A DNA stretch of 64,000 nucleotides from Vanilla planifolia (lineage: Eukaryota > Streptophyta > Magnoliopsida > Asparagales > Orchidaceae): NCBI GenBank assembly GCA_023846275.1, contig CM043868.1, positions 2,685,153 through 2,749,152 on the forward strand. The letters are read 5' to 3'. Position 1 is the first letter of the stretch; every line of letters starts with the position of its first letter. Below are positions 50,300 to 62,037 of this stretch, piece after piece. The notes under the pieces were generated by a model. That model worked only from the letters and a program-made list of their open reading frames with translations, was not told where the DNA came from and did no database searches. The position numbers were made by a program, and so were the translations under genes.

Positions 50300-51545
50300 T
50301 AAGAACTATGATAATAGAGCAATACAATAACACAATAATAATGTTGATGTGCATGGCTTTGTTCGATTATGTGAGACTATTGTTTCTCCTTAGAACAATG
50401 ATGACATGTCGGAGTTGCATCTAACGTTCTAATATGATACAACTCATGCTAAGTATCATATGTTGATGACAAACTACTACAAAGCTTGGTGATGTATTAG
50501 TCTGATGCATTTTGTTGTACCATTTTGGAGGTATGATTATGCTATCTTCAAATTTTCTTGTCATAATAGTTTGTTGTTATCTTAGGAGCCTATGTTGAAG
50601 TACAAAGGAGCATTAGAATGAGTACTGTCAACTTAAAGAGCATACATGTCTGATAAAACAAGTCATGCCATCTCCATGCAATACATGGATCGAACCATCC
50701 AATATATTTCCAAAATTATTATAACATGCCACCAAGTTTATTGGAAATTCAAATTTAATCCTCATTTACTCCTTGGATCAGTTGAATACCCTCTCACAAC
50801 ACTTACACCTCCTTTCTTATAAATAGAACTTGGATTCATGCATTCATATTTTGTTTGAACATTTGATCTTTGAATATTTATGAGCAAAAGTAAAATTATA
50901 ATTCTAAGGAACCATTCGCTATTTTCAAATTTCTCTTCTCTCCAACATCATGCTTTTAAAAGAGTGATAAACATGAGAAAAACTCTTCTTTATGATTAAT
51001 TTTTACCACTTTAACCATAAAGGTTATAAGCTTTTCATAAGAACTTCATTATAATGTTTCTTTTCATGCTTTTATTGTTTTAGTTCTATTGAGCTTATTG
51101 TTTTTAGATTTTTTGGGCTTTTTCTTTTGACTCTTTTGAGTCATTTTGCATTAACATTTTGAGCTCATTATGATCCCTTTGGTTCTTACTATAAGGTATT
51201 CATTTATTAATTATTGCAAAAGATGCCTAGCTTTTAGTAAACCAAGTCATTCATGACAAAGGGTGGACGTAAGCTCACTATTTAGAGCTAAACCATCTAA
51301 ACATCTTAGATATCACTTTCTTTACTACATCCTAAAAAAAAAAGTGTTCTCAAAACTAATAAAATCCTCTAAAATTTCATTTTTATGACTCACACTTGAA
51401 TCTTATAAAAGTATATCAAGAGCTTTCAAAATCTTCAACCAAGCTTTAACAAAGATTTAAACTACATAAAAATTGTTTCTATTGATTTTCATAGGTTGCA
51501 AAAGTCATAATTCATATATTCTCTTATGGGTTAGCATTTCCTTCA
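50300..51545 (+). repeat. 5' LTR of the + strand Copia element
   Basis: The 3' end is set by TTTCCTTCA directly before the primer site. A TATA-type CTTATAAATAGAAC lies at ~50816-50829. Further on, AAGGGTGGACGTAAGCTC followed by GAGCTAAACCATCTAAA (~51261-51302) is the R/U5 signature seen in the other Copia LTRs of this window. The 5' end could not be fixed; TGTTGATGACAAAC at ~50461 is one candidate. Confidence 0.6.
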
Positions 51546-51547
51546 AT

Positions 51548-51559
51548 TAGTAATAGAGT
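51548..51559 (+). promoter_or_regulatory. Primer binding site of the + strand Copia element
   Basis: TAGTAATAGAGT matches TGGTATCAGAGC at 8 of 12 positions, and the following AAATT fits the AAGTT that often comes next. It stands two bases after the LTR end. Confidence 0.55.
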
Positions 51560-51899
51560 AAATTAATATCTTAGAGAAGAAATTATGTAGAGAATATCAA
51601 CATCTCATAATCTCATTGAGGACTTCGTATCTTTGAGAAAAGGCACCTCCTCCCATTGCCCACCATTGTTTAATGAAGAATTTTATCTATATTTGAAGAA
51701 TGATGTGTGTATTTTTTTAGTCAATTGATTTGGATATTTGGGATGTTATAAAACAACCTTTATCATTCCTTCAAAGATTGTAAATAATGAAATCATAAAA
51801 AAGCTTATTAGTGAACTTACACTTGATGAAAAGCACACAGATCAACTAGACTCTAGACTTATAAATGAAAATAACAACACATGAAATATGAAAAAAAAA

Positions 51900-52400
51900 C
51901 TCAAACTAAAATATGAAGGCACATCTCACATCAATGAGAGTAAGATAAACATGTTCATTTATGATTTTGCATGGTCTCCAATGAATCAATTACATCTATG
52001 CTATCTAGATTTACTAATATTATTAATGACTTGGCCAATCTTATAAAAGGCATTTCTATTAGTGAACAAGTTAAGAAGATCTTAGGAGTAGTTCCAAATG
52101 AGTATGATCCTATTATTGTTAACATTCAAGGTAGATAAGAATATGTCCATACTCTCTTTAGATGAACTTATGAGTGAGTTGATGACTAATGAAAATGGAG
52201 ATGGCAAAAGGACAAGATGAGAAAAATAATGTTAAAAAGACAAAGATCAAAACTAGAAGGAAACCATTGCATTGAAGTAGACTCTTCCTTTGATGGTGAG
52301 ACTTCCAATGAAGATGAAGTAACACTCATTACACACAATTTGTCTAACATGCTTAAAATTTGTAATGTAAGAACCATGAAGGACTAAAAGACTATCTCAA
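51900..52400 (+). pseudogene. Copia gag remnant (UBN2-type)
   Basis: Across short open pieces I read SRFTNIINDLANLIKGISISE, VKKILGVVPNEYDPIIV and LSLDELMSELMTNE. These match the RFTxIxNxLxxLGKxxS, VxKILRSLPxxxxxxVxAI and LxxLELxGxLxxxE landmarks of plant Copia gag. An acidic stretch (SSFDGETSNEDE) and THNLSNMLK follow. Confidence 0.82.
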
Positions 52401-52859
52401 ACACAAAGCAAAGGAAGATATATAGTCCTTAAATGTCAAAATTCAAAGCATATTCACCTTAAATACTCACAATTGATAAATGAGATTGAAAAGTATAAGA
52501 ACTTGAAGAAGAAGAGAAGGCAATGAAGGACATTTAGAACAATTCAAATTAATCCACCTCAAGTGATCATGACAAGCAAGGACTTATTTTCTGCATAGAA
52601 AAAGGACATTTTCATGAGAGCTCTATTAATGATGATGTAATCTCTTACTTAAAAGAAGATTTAGAAGTTCAACTTATAACTGTTTGCCTAAGATTTGATA
52701 AAAATTATAGCAAAACATACCAAATTAAAAAAGGAGTATACTAGCTTTCCTAGCTTATTTGAAACATTAAATGTAACAAATGGAAAGTACTGGTCGACTG
52801 AAAAAGTATTAGAGATGAATTAGAAACTTCACTTGTTCAAAATTCCATTATGAATACTA

Positions 52860-53480
52860 ATTTTAATGAATTCAAAAGAATGCATTCTTGCTATCATATT
52901 TTTCATTATCAGCATCATAGTCGAAAGAGAACATATGTTTATGCTCACTCATCATCTCATCATGAAACATTGTATGAGACTAGGATGTATAATAATAAAA
53001 ATGCAAAATTAAAGCAAATGTACACACTAGTTTCCTAAGTTAGTGTGAATAGCTAAGGGTAATACAACAATTGTAGAAACATTAGTTTTAACTCTTTTGG
53101 ACACAAAATAGAAGGTCCCAAAATTTAACCCTTAGTTTTGTGCAAACATGCTTCTTTAATAAGACAGAGAGGAGCATGTAATACATAGATAGCTAGTGTT
53201 CTAAAAGCACATGACAAGAGAGATCCCTTTATGTTCACCTTATTAAGAGGTTATGATAGAGGATTGGTCATCCTTGGGGGCAAATCCAAGAAGAGCATCA
53301 TCAACAAGAATATTGTTGGTAACTCTTCTATATCCATAAACAGGGTCCCTTTAGTAGAGGGTTTAAGAAAGAATTTAGTATTAGTCAATCGTGTGATTTT
53401 GATTTAGTGTAAATTTTGACTCTAAGCAATGTGATCATTAATAAGAATAAAATGTCTTTGATAGTTTTCTTAAGAAATAA
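52860..53480 (+). pseudogene. Copia zinc-knuckle, protease and pre-integrase stretch, badly worn
   Basis: The 52850-53038 frame starts near a CYHIFHYQHH piece at the usual knuckle position. The later words follow Copia spacing only loosely. No clear protease D(T/S)G motif can be read. Assignment rests on its place between gag and integrase. Confidence 0.4.
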
Positions 53481-54300
53481 TGTCACTTATCTACTTGATT
53501 TAAATAATATTATGGGTAGCGACTTTAAATGTCTTACATTACAAGTTAATGATGCCAATCTTTGGCATTGAAGCCTTCACCATACTAGCTGAACAATCAT
53601 AAAAACATTTGTAAAATTCAACCTAGAGGTCTACTTGAAATATTATGGAAAAAACAACATATATGTGAACTATATAAAAAAAGGTAAACAAATTAAGGTT
53701 TCTTTTAGACCCAATGAACATATTTCCTTTAGTAAAAGTTTAGGATTCTTTCATTTAGATTTTTTTGGTCAATATAATGTCAAACTCTAAGAAAACATTG
53801 TGAATTTGTGATGATAAATGATTATTCTATATTTACTTGGGCCCTGTCTATTCGAAACCTTTGAAAATATCATTTAATTAGAATTAAAATTAAAAAAATA
53901 ATATGATATAACAATGAAATAATTGTGATAATGACGAAGAGTTTAAAAATGATTTATTTTTAGTTACTATTACAAAAATTGTATTAATCATACTTTCTCA
54001 TAAAAAATAGAATATTAATTAATATGGCTAAATACATACTAAATAAGTATAATTTATTTAAATATTTTTGGGTTGAGATAATAAACACAATATATTACGT
54101 TATGAATTATGCATTCATTTGTCTATTCCTTAAAATTACTTCATATGAGCCTTTGAATGAAAGGATATAAAAAATTGCTCAAATACATGTTTTTTATTAT
54201 AAATGGTTTATTCTTATTAATGGAAAAAGTGAACTAGCAAAGTTTGACGTCACAACCAATAAGGGAATATTTTTTAGGCTATTGTTTAAATAGTTAATCA
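53480..54300 (+). pseudogene. Copia GAG-pre-integrase and integrase remnant
   Basis: I read DANLWHWKPSP (family: xLWHRRLGH), LLEILWKKQHICELYKKGKQ (family: CxACxxGKQ), then LGFFHLDFFGQYN (LELLHxDLFGP) and MINDYSIFTWA (VDDYSRFTWV). After an AT-rich stretch, KYNLFKYFWVEI-like and YVMNYAFICLF-like words match the C-terminal part (LPKYFWAEAVNTACYxxNR). The DDE residues cannot all be read. Confidence 0.8.
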
Positions 54301-54479
54301 CATAAAATTTTTGATAAAATAAACCATGTTATAAAAGAGTGTATTCATGTGATATGTGATGAACCTCCTTATGAAGAATGAAAAGAATCGGCTACACAAT
54401 GGGATATTAGGATTTTAAGAAATTAAGTATAAAACGCAAGAACATAAATGAAGAGATCGAAGATGAACATCATGGATGC

Positions 54480-54915
54480 ATAGAAATTCAATCTAATGAT
54501 GAAAAATTTAATCATAATAATCCAAAAGATTTAATCCCAAGAGATGTAGCCAAAGGTGTAGGGATTACAACAAATTTGTATCATATAACATTTGTTTCAA
54601 ATAATGAACCCAAAAGCATAGAAGAAGCCCCCAATAACAAATTTTGGTAACCTACTATGAATGAGCAATTAAATCAATTTATAAAAATGAAGCATAGAAA
54701 TTAACCTCATGGCCTCCTAATCATACTTTGATTGGAACAAAATAAATTTTCAAAAATAAATTAGATAAAAATGAAATTATTGGTAGGAACAAGTTAAGTC
54801 AATGACAAATAAGTATAGCCAAGTTGAAGGTATTAACCTTGATAGAACCTCTGCATCTATTATTAGATTAAAAGTCATTTTAATTTTTTTATCTTATACA
54901 TGCTTTAAAGATTTT
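54480..54915 (+). pseudogene. Copia reverse transcriptase, N-terminal fragment
   Basis: Readable words: ITFVSNNEPKSIEEAPNNKF, then MNEQLNQF (MQEELxQFxxNxVW), a GTNKxFxNKLDKNEI-type stretch in broken frames (family: GTRWVFRNKxDExG), and ACFKDF-like wording at the end. The domain stops at ~54915, where the LINE begins with GGGGGTAGC. The rest of RT is found from ~60090. Confidence 0.75.
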
Positions 54916-55199
54916 TAAGGGGGTAGCAAATGAGGCAACACTCAAGTCGACGAATAATGAGAAGTTCATTGGAAGAGCAACGATGGTCAGTGTGTCTCAG
55001 TGCGAACAATGCTAATCAAATAGTTTTTTCTTGCCGAGATCCTTCCACAAAATGTGAAGGAGGAACTTCAATAGATTTAATAAATCTAGCATGAGAATAG
55101 ATCATTTGTATGCCTAAAACTTTGCTCTTGCTACTTAATCAATACTATTGAACAATGGGGTCCATGGTAATTTCAAGTGAATCCCTATGAATTGATTTT

Positions 55200-56400
55200 T
55201 CACTGAAGTATTGGACAACTCAAGTGAAACCCCCAATTAGGATAAAGATCCCTACTAAGTTTATAGGGGGACCCAAAATCATTTTTGAAGATGAGGAAAT
55301 TGGAAAGATTACGTGATTTCAAGCATGTGCTAATCATCAATTTTTTATATAGGAAGCATAGCATGGAATTTATAAGAATGTTTTTTTTCGATAATTGGCT
55401 TCTAAGGAGAGGTTAAAATTGGCTCAGATAGCAAACGCATCTTGCTTTGCTTCAATAAGGGGATGACTTCTTCAATTTGTTGGCTGCACAAATCATAGAA
55501 CTTTGATGAATTCCATATGGAAGTCTTTAAATGACATCTAGAGTTCCACCTCACCACTAAGCCATCGCTTACTCTTGTCTAGATTTCATTGGAACATTTA
55601 CCTATACACTTATTTAACAAGGTAGTGCTTTAGAAAACCTCTGAAAGTGGATGCCACTACTATAAATTTAACTTCAAAAGTGTTGTAAGTCTTTATGTAA
55701 AAATTGATTTGCTTAAGTTCTCAAAATGTATTAAAATTACTCAAAAGGGCAGCGTGTGCAGATTTTGGTAAATGATCCAATCTGACAACTTATCACTTTG
55801 CAGCCAATGTTGCAAGTAGGGTCAAATGAAATCAACATATAAACACAACACAACAAAATTGAAAACCGAGGCAAAACTAATTAGTGATAATACTTCCATT
55901 AATCAACGTGATCAGCCAAGGGATGAGAACACCTATGCATAAGCCATGAGCAAATTAACTAATGAATCAAAGGAACATGTAGAGATAGGATTTCACACTC
56001 AATCACAACTTGAAAATGGAATAAACAATTTGTTAACATAGTTGAAGCAAAGAGGAAGTTTGGTTAAGGACAATGTTAAACTCAATACAAAATGTAATAT
56101 GAAAAGAATGCTATGAACAAAGTTAGTGGACAATCAGGGGGATGATTAAGAAAATAGCTCACTTAGATAAAAGATCATTATCAGTTTCAAAAGCAACATC
56201 TCAACAAAAAACATAATAACCTCTGGACATTCATGTTCTTAGACATTTGGGTTGAAATTTCATGAAGAAGCAATGAAATCAAGCTTAATCCTAGTGGAAC
56301 ATAATGACTTTACTCATGTTAAAAACAAAGCAAAAAAAAAAGAGAGCAAAGAAAGGCATCGAGCAACATAGCAACCTAAAAAAGAATTATAAAAGTGCTA
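55200..56400 (+). pseudogene. LINE ORF1 remnant (DUF4283 domain)
   Basis: In changing frames I read KPPIRIKIPTKFIGGPKIIF and EDEEIGKI, then GFxGEVKIGSDSKRILLCF (family: GFKGxVxIGxLxxRHxLLxF), FHMEVFK, FHLTTKPSL, WISLEHLPIHLFNK-like and SGCHYYKFN/VDATT words, and IDLLK. This is the DUF4283 region of plant L1 ORF1, an RNA-binding protein. A worn zinc-knuckle wording (LSLCSQCCK) follows at ~55790. Confidence 0.75.
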
Positions 56401-56439
56401 GAACAATCAAATTATCGAAGCAAACTTGATAAATGAATA

Positions 56440-56800
56440 ATATGCTTATATCGAAATTAGAGGAGTTTTGAACCCTGAATCTATTGCTCAACTTAATATA
56501 TTATTTAGGACCAACAATATAATTCTAGTAGCTTTTCTTGAACCTATGGTGCAAGTAAGGAAATTACTTGATTTAGCATTTACTCTAGGTTATATACATT
56601 ACATTATTAATCAGTCTAACAAAATTTGGGTGTTCTAGAAACACAACATCCATTACTCTACTCTATACATGGATGATCAATACATCCATTTATAGGCAAT
56701 CAAGAATGGTCACCAATTAGCTTTTAATTACACTTTTGTTTATGCCAAATGTACAAGATCATTATGTTACCTAAGTTGGTAAAAGAAAGGAAAGGTTTAG
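56440..56800 (+). pseudogene. LINE endonuclease remnant
   Basis: I read IRGVLNPESIAQLNILFRTN then NIILVAFLEPMV, LGYIHYIINQSNKIWVF and FVYAKCTRS. These are N-terminal landmarks of APE-type L1 endonucleases (NIRGxxN, LxxLxExM, NKIWxFW, VYAKC). The Glu of the LEP motif is kept. The C-terminal half of the domain is missing after 56800. Confidence 0.82.
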
Positions 56801-56929
56801 AAATGTTTAGATTAGGTGATAATGAATAAAGAATGTCTTGAATATAACTCAATTACAATTGTTAAGCATTTATATTATATAAGGTTTGATCACTCTTTTG
56901 CTTCATCATTCAATTGAGAAAATTTCTAG

Positions 56930-57190
56930 ACCCAAACAATTTAAGTTTCAAAATATGTGAATATCACATCCTATTTTCTATAATTTAATAAAAAAACAAT
57001 TAGACAATTCTTACAAATCTAACTGAAAATATAGGCTTTAGCTTTCAAACTCAGACGTCTAAAGAATCGTTTAAGGCAGTGGTAAAAGCCACTTTAGAAA
57101 TATATTTCAAAATAATAAGAAATCAAAAGAGGAAGTGAGAATTAGAGAAAAAATAATTTTTAGAAAGTGGCTTAGAAGAATATAAAGACT
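56930..57190 (+). pseudogene. LINE linker region, left part
   Basis: KQFKFQNMWISHPIFYNLIK matches the conserved FKFxNMWxxHPxFxxxI part between endonuclease and RT of plant L1 ORF2. It is followed by NKxTFxNIF-like wording and EEVRI. The solo LTR starts directly after. Confidence 0.8.
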
Positions 57191-57196
57191 TAATAC

Positions 57197-57593
57197 TGAA
57201 GTAAATCGTTTGAAGTTCAATGCAAAAAGGGGATGAGTAAATTGTACTTTTATCAAAATTTTTTAATTTTGAAAAACTATTTCAATTCAAGAAAATTTTT
57301 TACATTTAGTAATAAAAAATTATTTTTAGAAAAATTGTTTTATAAAATGAAAAAAAAAATTATAACAATAAAAAGGATACCAAGGTTTTTTAGGTGGCTT
57401 GACCAAAGCCCATGCCTATATCCAACCCTGATCACCAATTAGGCTTTCATTAACCACTTCTTTTTGTCGAAGCTAATAAGGGTAAAGTACAAACCAGCAC
57501 TTCAACGTGACATAAAAAATTACAAGAAATTTGATTAAAAGAAAAAAGGTGAAATCTTTATAACAATTAATGTATATAAAGTTTTTACACTTT

Positions 57594-57650
<57 letters not shown>

Positions 57651-58320
57651 GTTCAACCTAACCCGAAACTATTATTTGACTATTTTAAGTATAACTCGAC
57701 TTGATACTTCTCAACAAGGTTTAGAAGTGATTCATTAACTCAATTTAAAACCAATCTGCTATAAAGTTATACCCTGATTGAGATGTGGGCCTGACCCGAC
57801 TCGGTTTCAACTAGTCCCCTGTCCTGTACTCCTCAAGGCCTAGTGCCAGCATTGCGGGCTTAATCAAGGAATGAGTTTTTAAGCTCAATTTTTTATTTTT
57901 TGTTATTATTTTTTATTTATATTAAAATATTTTTTATAAGATTTAAAATTAAAAATAATTTTTAAGACTAAATATAACCTAATGCAGCACCAAAAAATAA
58001 CTCAAATATATATGAATCACGATTATGATTCTAGGTGTCATAATTATAAAGAAAAGAAAGCTTTAACATGCTAATCAGATGATATTTAAGAATACAATTC
58101 TTTGTGAACTAGCCAATCTATAAAGAGCTTGGTTATTAACTCTAAAATCAACAAATTGAACCTCCAATCTTCATCCATTTTAGATGTTATAGTCCTTGCT
58201 CCAACAAACCTAAAGTAATATAGTAACACATTAAGATTAAATTGAAACAATAATAAGATTAATAAGATATTAGAATATTTAACTTGATTTTGTGATATCA
58301 TCACATCAAATAGTACAACA
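57197..58320 (-). mobile_element. Solo LTR of the Copia family, inside the LINE
   Basis: 1124 bp, from TGAAGTAAATCG to GTACAACA on the + strand, with a perfect 5 bp target duplication AATAC on both sides (57192-57196 and 58321-58325). Both ends and the flanking third on each side align with the LTRs of the - strand Copia element. A large middle part is missing and a TA microsatellite stands there. LINE coding wording continues on both sides, which confirms the insertion point. Confidence 0.9.
57596..57647. repeat. (TA)n microsatellite
   Basis: About 52 bases of TA repeat at the point where ~750 bp of the LTR is missing compared with 37898-39784. Confidence 0.95.
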
Positions 58321-58325
58321 AATAC

Positions 58326-58530
58326 AACCAATCAAGAACTCATGGAAGAACTAAACAAACAAGTTACTAGCACGAGAAAGCAAAGAGTAAAATGATTGAA
58401 AAAAGAAAAAAATACAAATTTGTTTTATGCTCTAATGAAAGACAAAAGGATAAATTTTCACATTATCAAAATTAAAGATCACAATAGCCTTAAAGTGTAT
58501 AATCAAGAGCAATTGCAAAAGTCTATTAAG
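58326..58530 (+). pseudogene. LINE linker region, right part
   Basis: I read NQELMEELNKQV, then NTNLFYALMKDKRINF and HIIKIKDHNSLKVYNQEQLQ. These match the GDxNTKFFHAxxKxRRxxxxIxxIKDxxG landmark before RT in plant L1 ORF2. It continues the piece that ends at 57190 on the other side of the solo LTR. Confidence 0.8.
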
Positions 58531-58559
58531 CCAATGGTGATAAGGTATTAGAGATAGCC

Positions 58560-60080
58560 TAGCCTACTATGAAGTTTTGAATTTAATACCTCTTAATATG
58601 TTAGTACATATGGAAAGCAAGAAATAAGAAGCTATATGAGAAAATAATTGAATAATAAACAGGTGTCATTCAAAGCATAAATTGGTAATGCACAAACATT
58701 TTCGATGTTGTCTTGGTAGTACAAACACAGTAGACAGATCAAAACCTTATACAATTTGGTTTACTTCATGCATTCAAATTAATAAAAGTTAGTATTTGTA
58801 AAAAGATCTATTGGAATCCTCCCCCAATACACACAATCAAAGTGAATATCCATGGGATTTATGAGCAAAATCTAACCATTCTGGCATACATCATTAGAAA
58901 CACATATTCTAATGCGTTTCAAGTTTTTGTTGGCATTAAATACAATATGTTTTGGCATATCAAAAGTATGCAATTATGCATCAATTATTAATTTTTAGAG
59001 GTATTTATTGAACTTGATTTCATTACTTTAATCAAAATGAAAACATGTATCATAATGCCACACCCAAGTATTACAGATAGCATCCAATAAATAAAGCTAA
59101 TGGCTAAGTATCTCTCAATTTCTTGGAATAATATTATAAAAGAGAAAACCAAAACTACGAGGGCCCTTGCAAAATTTGTAAGACAAGTAAACAAATTACA
59201 AATGAAGGATATGATTAATAGAAATAAAGCCATCACAACAAAGGAAAAAACTAAGATACCCTACATTAGAATATTATACAAGATCTAAAACTTGATAGTA
59301 CGAGATAAACAGAATGACAACTTTCAAAATAAATTATTGATCTTAGAATGTTCAACCTTCATACAGTATGTCTGTCACCATCACACTTTTAGTTTTTCCA
59401 ATTATGGTCAACCTGCCTCAGAGCATTGTTATCCTTATATTATTAAGATAACGATTGGCCTCAATACTCCAACATCTTAGTACTGTTTACATTGGTGGAT
59501 CATCAAACAAATCACTTCTTACCTCAGCTTAGCACATCTTCTTAAAGTTACCATTACTTTAACATTCCACTATAATTATACAACATCGTCACACACACTC
59601 AAGCAAACCCAAAATGATTCAGCTAATACCTTTTGGGCTCATTGTAGCATTTCAATCATATATTAGTGAAATACAATGTTAAAAATATCACTAGAATAGT
59701 TCAAATCAATAGCTCATCAAACTTATATGATGTGAATCTGTATTCATATCAAATACGTACATCATAACACACCAATTTGTGCTCTCACATATGTACAACG
59801 TTAACACATTAGTCAATTGTGTTGTTTGTGGTGTCCCAATCCAAGCCTAATATTTTGTGTCACTCTTGACCACTTGTTTCATGCATTTAAAAATGCAATC
59901 CTATATTTCATACAATTAATAAAATAGTTATTTTAAAAAAAAAACTCTATTAAATGAATGCAAAGAGTATATTTTTTGAATTTATATAAATAAAGATGTT
60001 TTTATAAAGTAACAACTAAGTTTTGAAAATTATGATATATTAGATCATATACAAACTTAAGAAAATATTATATAACTTAA
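58560..60080. other. Unassigned AT-rich DNA at the right end of the LINE block
   Basis: No RT block of the LINE can be read and no repeat partner in the window was noticed. The overlapping frames on both strands at 58988-59288 and the frame 59292-59480 are Ile/Lys/Thr-rich and unrecognisable. Confidence 0.4.
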
Positions 60081-60089
60081 AACAAGTAC

Positions 60090-60450
60090 TTGAAGCTTAG
60101 TATGATAAACTTTAGTCTTTTATATCTAATGATTTTATAAAAAGGAAAGTTCAAAACTCCATCTTCACCAAAAACTCAAACAAGGACCAAATAATCTACC
60201 AAATTTGTATAAATGATATTATCTTTGGTTTCAATAATATAGAATTTTATAAACAATTTATAAGCTTTATTAAAAAAAAAAGAGTTTGAGATAGATATGA
60301 TAAAAGAACTCATCTTTTTTTCCTTGCATTTCAAATAAAACAAATGAAAATTAAACTTTCACATCTTAAACTAAATATATTCTAAAACTATTTAAAAAAA
60401 TTAGATTTGTTAACCTAAAGTTTAGAATAAGCCTATGACAACAAATATAA
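60090..60450 (+). pseudogene. Copia reverse transcriptase, C-terminal fragment
   Basis: Reading + frames: LEAxYDKL (family: RAWYxxL), then IYQICINDIIFGFNNIEF, which corresponds to LVQIYVDDIIFGSTN with the catalytic YVDD worn to CIND, then KKEFEIDMIKELIFFxLAFQ (family: EFEMSMMGELxFFLGLQ) and IKQ. It continues the RT fragment that ends at 54915; about 45 residues between the two pieces are missing. Confidence 0.82.
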
Positions 60451-60459
60451 ATTTAAAGA

Positions 60460-61050
60460 AAAATTAAAATAAAAATTTTATAGATGCAAAATTATATAGA
60501 GACGTGATAAAATCATTATTAGACTTGACCACTACTAGACTTGATATTAAATTTAGTATATGTCTTTATGCTTGATATCAAGTAAACATTAAAGAATCAT
60601 ATTTGCAAGCCTTAAAAGCACATTTTTAGTTAGGATTTTGATATCCTAAAAATAAAATAAGATTTGATTTAATAACATATTTTAATATCAATTTTGTGAG
60701 AAGAAAATATCAACTATTTTAAATTCTCTTACTTTATTGACAAATAGAAAGCAAAATTTGATTACTCCTACAACCAAATACAAATATTTTGTTGCTAGTA
60801 GTTTTATAACTTAGGTAATGTGGGTAAAACAACTTAATAGTATAACATTCATCTAATGAAAACTATTTTCTATGATAATTCAAGTATAATATGTTTAGTA
60901 AAAAATCTCATGCAATACTCATTCAAAATACATAAACATTAAATATCATTTCATTAGAGACAAGTAAATATGAAAACTATAACAATGATATATGTTCTCA
61001 CTCATGAATAACTAATAGGTATACTTCTAAAATCATAACCATCAAAAACT
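60460..61050 (+). pseudogene. Copia RNase H remnant
   Basis: KLYRDVIKSLLDL and TTTRLDIKFSICLYA match YRxxIGSLLYLTxxRPDIxFAVxxCARF. ESYLQALKA follows (ESHLxAVKRI), then worn words at the places of RKSTSG, a TKYKYFVAS-like piece for TAEAEYxAA, SSNENYF and FKYN for CDNTSA. The element cannot be followed past ~61050. Confidence 0.72.
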
Positions 61051-61650
61051 TTTGTAAGGATTATAACTAATTTAAAAATTATTAATCCTTTTGACAAAAT
61101 ATCTTTTGCCATATTCCAAAAGAGGAGTTGTACAAGTAAATCTTTTACATGATTCCAATAAGGAAGAGAGTTGTACAAGAATAACATGAATGTGCATGTG
61201 GGTAATATTGCAATGATTGAGAGTAAACACTAACACAAGTGTTGCATTGGTTCAAGCAAAGAAAAAAGCATTGATGTAGCCACTATGCAAGTTAGCAACA
61301 CCAAATGCTCAAATGGCTTGATGAAATACATTCACGAGTTGTGAGAAAGGAACCTCAATCCAAGACAACAACAACAACAATTAGCAATTTGAATTTTGCT
61401 AGAATTAGAGCACATGAAATTATACAAGGAGGCAAAATCACGAGGATGCCAACTTGCTTGCTAGCCAACCATTAAGCTAACTAGCCAACCAATGAGCCAA
61501 CTTGTTGAACATAATTATCTTATTAAATTAATAATGAATCTTATTTTGCATCAATCTATCAAACAATCATATTGAATAATGCTTGAACAAAAACATACTT
61601 CCCTCATGCAAAGAAATAACCCCCAATTTAACTTAAAACTTTCCAGCAAT
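61051..61650. other. Intergenic DNA with short GCCAACC/GCTAGCC repeats
   Basis: AT-rich. At 61447-61508 words GCTAGCCAACC, CTAGCCAACC and GAGCCAACTTG recur at ~20 bp spacing. An AACAACAACAACAAC tract lies near 61366. No gene was recognised; the 61579-61791 frame is unassigned. Confidence 0.5.
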
Positions 61651-61652
61651 CT

Positions 61653-61658
61653 TTTATT
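61653..61658 (-). terminator. Possible poly(A) signal of the MUB gene
   Basis: AATAAA on the - strand about 380 bases after the stop codon. The distance is acceptable for a plant 3' UTR. AT-rich DNA makes chance occurrence likely. Confidence 0.25.
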
Positions 61659-62037
61659 CATATTTGTAGCTTTAAAAATCGAGGGATTTGATTTGGTTCA
61701 AATGAAATTCTCACTTCACATTCAAAATGAGAGAAACTATTGCCACTTCTATAACAGAAATTGGACGGCAAAACAAACATTAATGCATTAAAGCATGTAA
61801 TAAGCTATTATCTCGGCTACGTGGCTTGATAGCATCAATGTCTTATGAACAGAATGGGTTAAAAGATATCCAAAATTCAAAAAAAAAAACTCTATATTCT
61901 CTCAGTAATAAGGGGATGATTAACATAGCAAACCGCCCAAATCAAACAGCATAAGCAACGTAGAAGAACAGTTCATGAAGCCAAGAAATTGAAAAAATAA
62001 ATAAATCACTGACGAAGGAAATTCAACCTGAAGAAAA

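Larger units (their letters stand above)
54916..60080 (+). mobile_element. L1-type LINE inserted in the Copia RT, itself split by a solo LTR
   Basis: The left junction is a GGGGGTAGC at 54915, a G-run as often seen at L1 5' ends. Parts in order: ORF1 DUF4283 region (~55200-55800), endonuclease (~56440-56800), the post-endonuclease linker (56930-57190), the solo LTR (57197-58320), the continued linker (58326-58500). From ~58560 to 60080 nothing convincing can be read. The Copia RT fragments on either side prove that the whole block lies inside that element, but no target duplication or poly(A) tail of the LINE could be identified, so the right boundary is approximate. Confidence 0.72.
50300..61050 (+). 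mobile_element. Copia LTR retrotransposon, + strand, split by a LINE
   Basis: In order on the + strand: 5' LTR ending at 51545, primer site (51548-51559), gag (~51900-52400), a worn zinc-knuckle/protease stretch, GAG-pre-integrase and integrase (~53480-54250), start of RT (~54500-54915), then an L1 LINE (54916-~60080) and the rest of RT with RNase H (~60090-61050). No 3' LTR is recognisable, so the 3' end is deleted or lies under later changes. All frames are broken. Confidence 0.8.

Noticed and set aside
58988..59288. Two open frames on opposite strands
   Set aside because: They overlap each other, consist of Ile/Phe/Leu or Lys/Thr-rich residues, and have no family resemblance.
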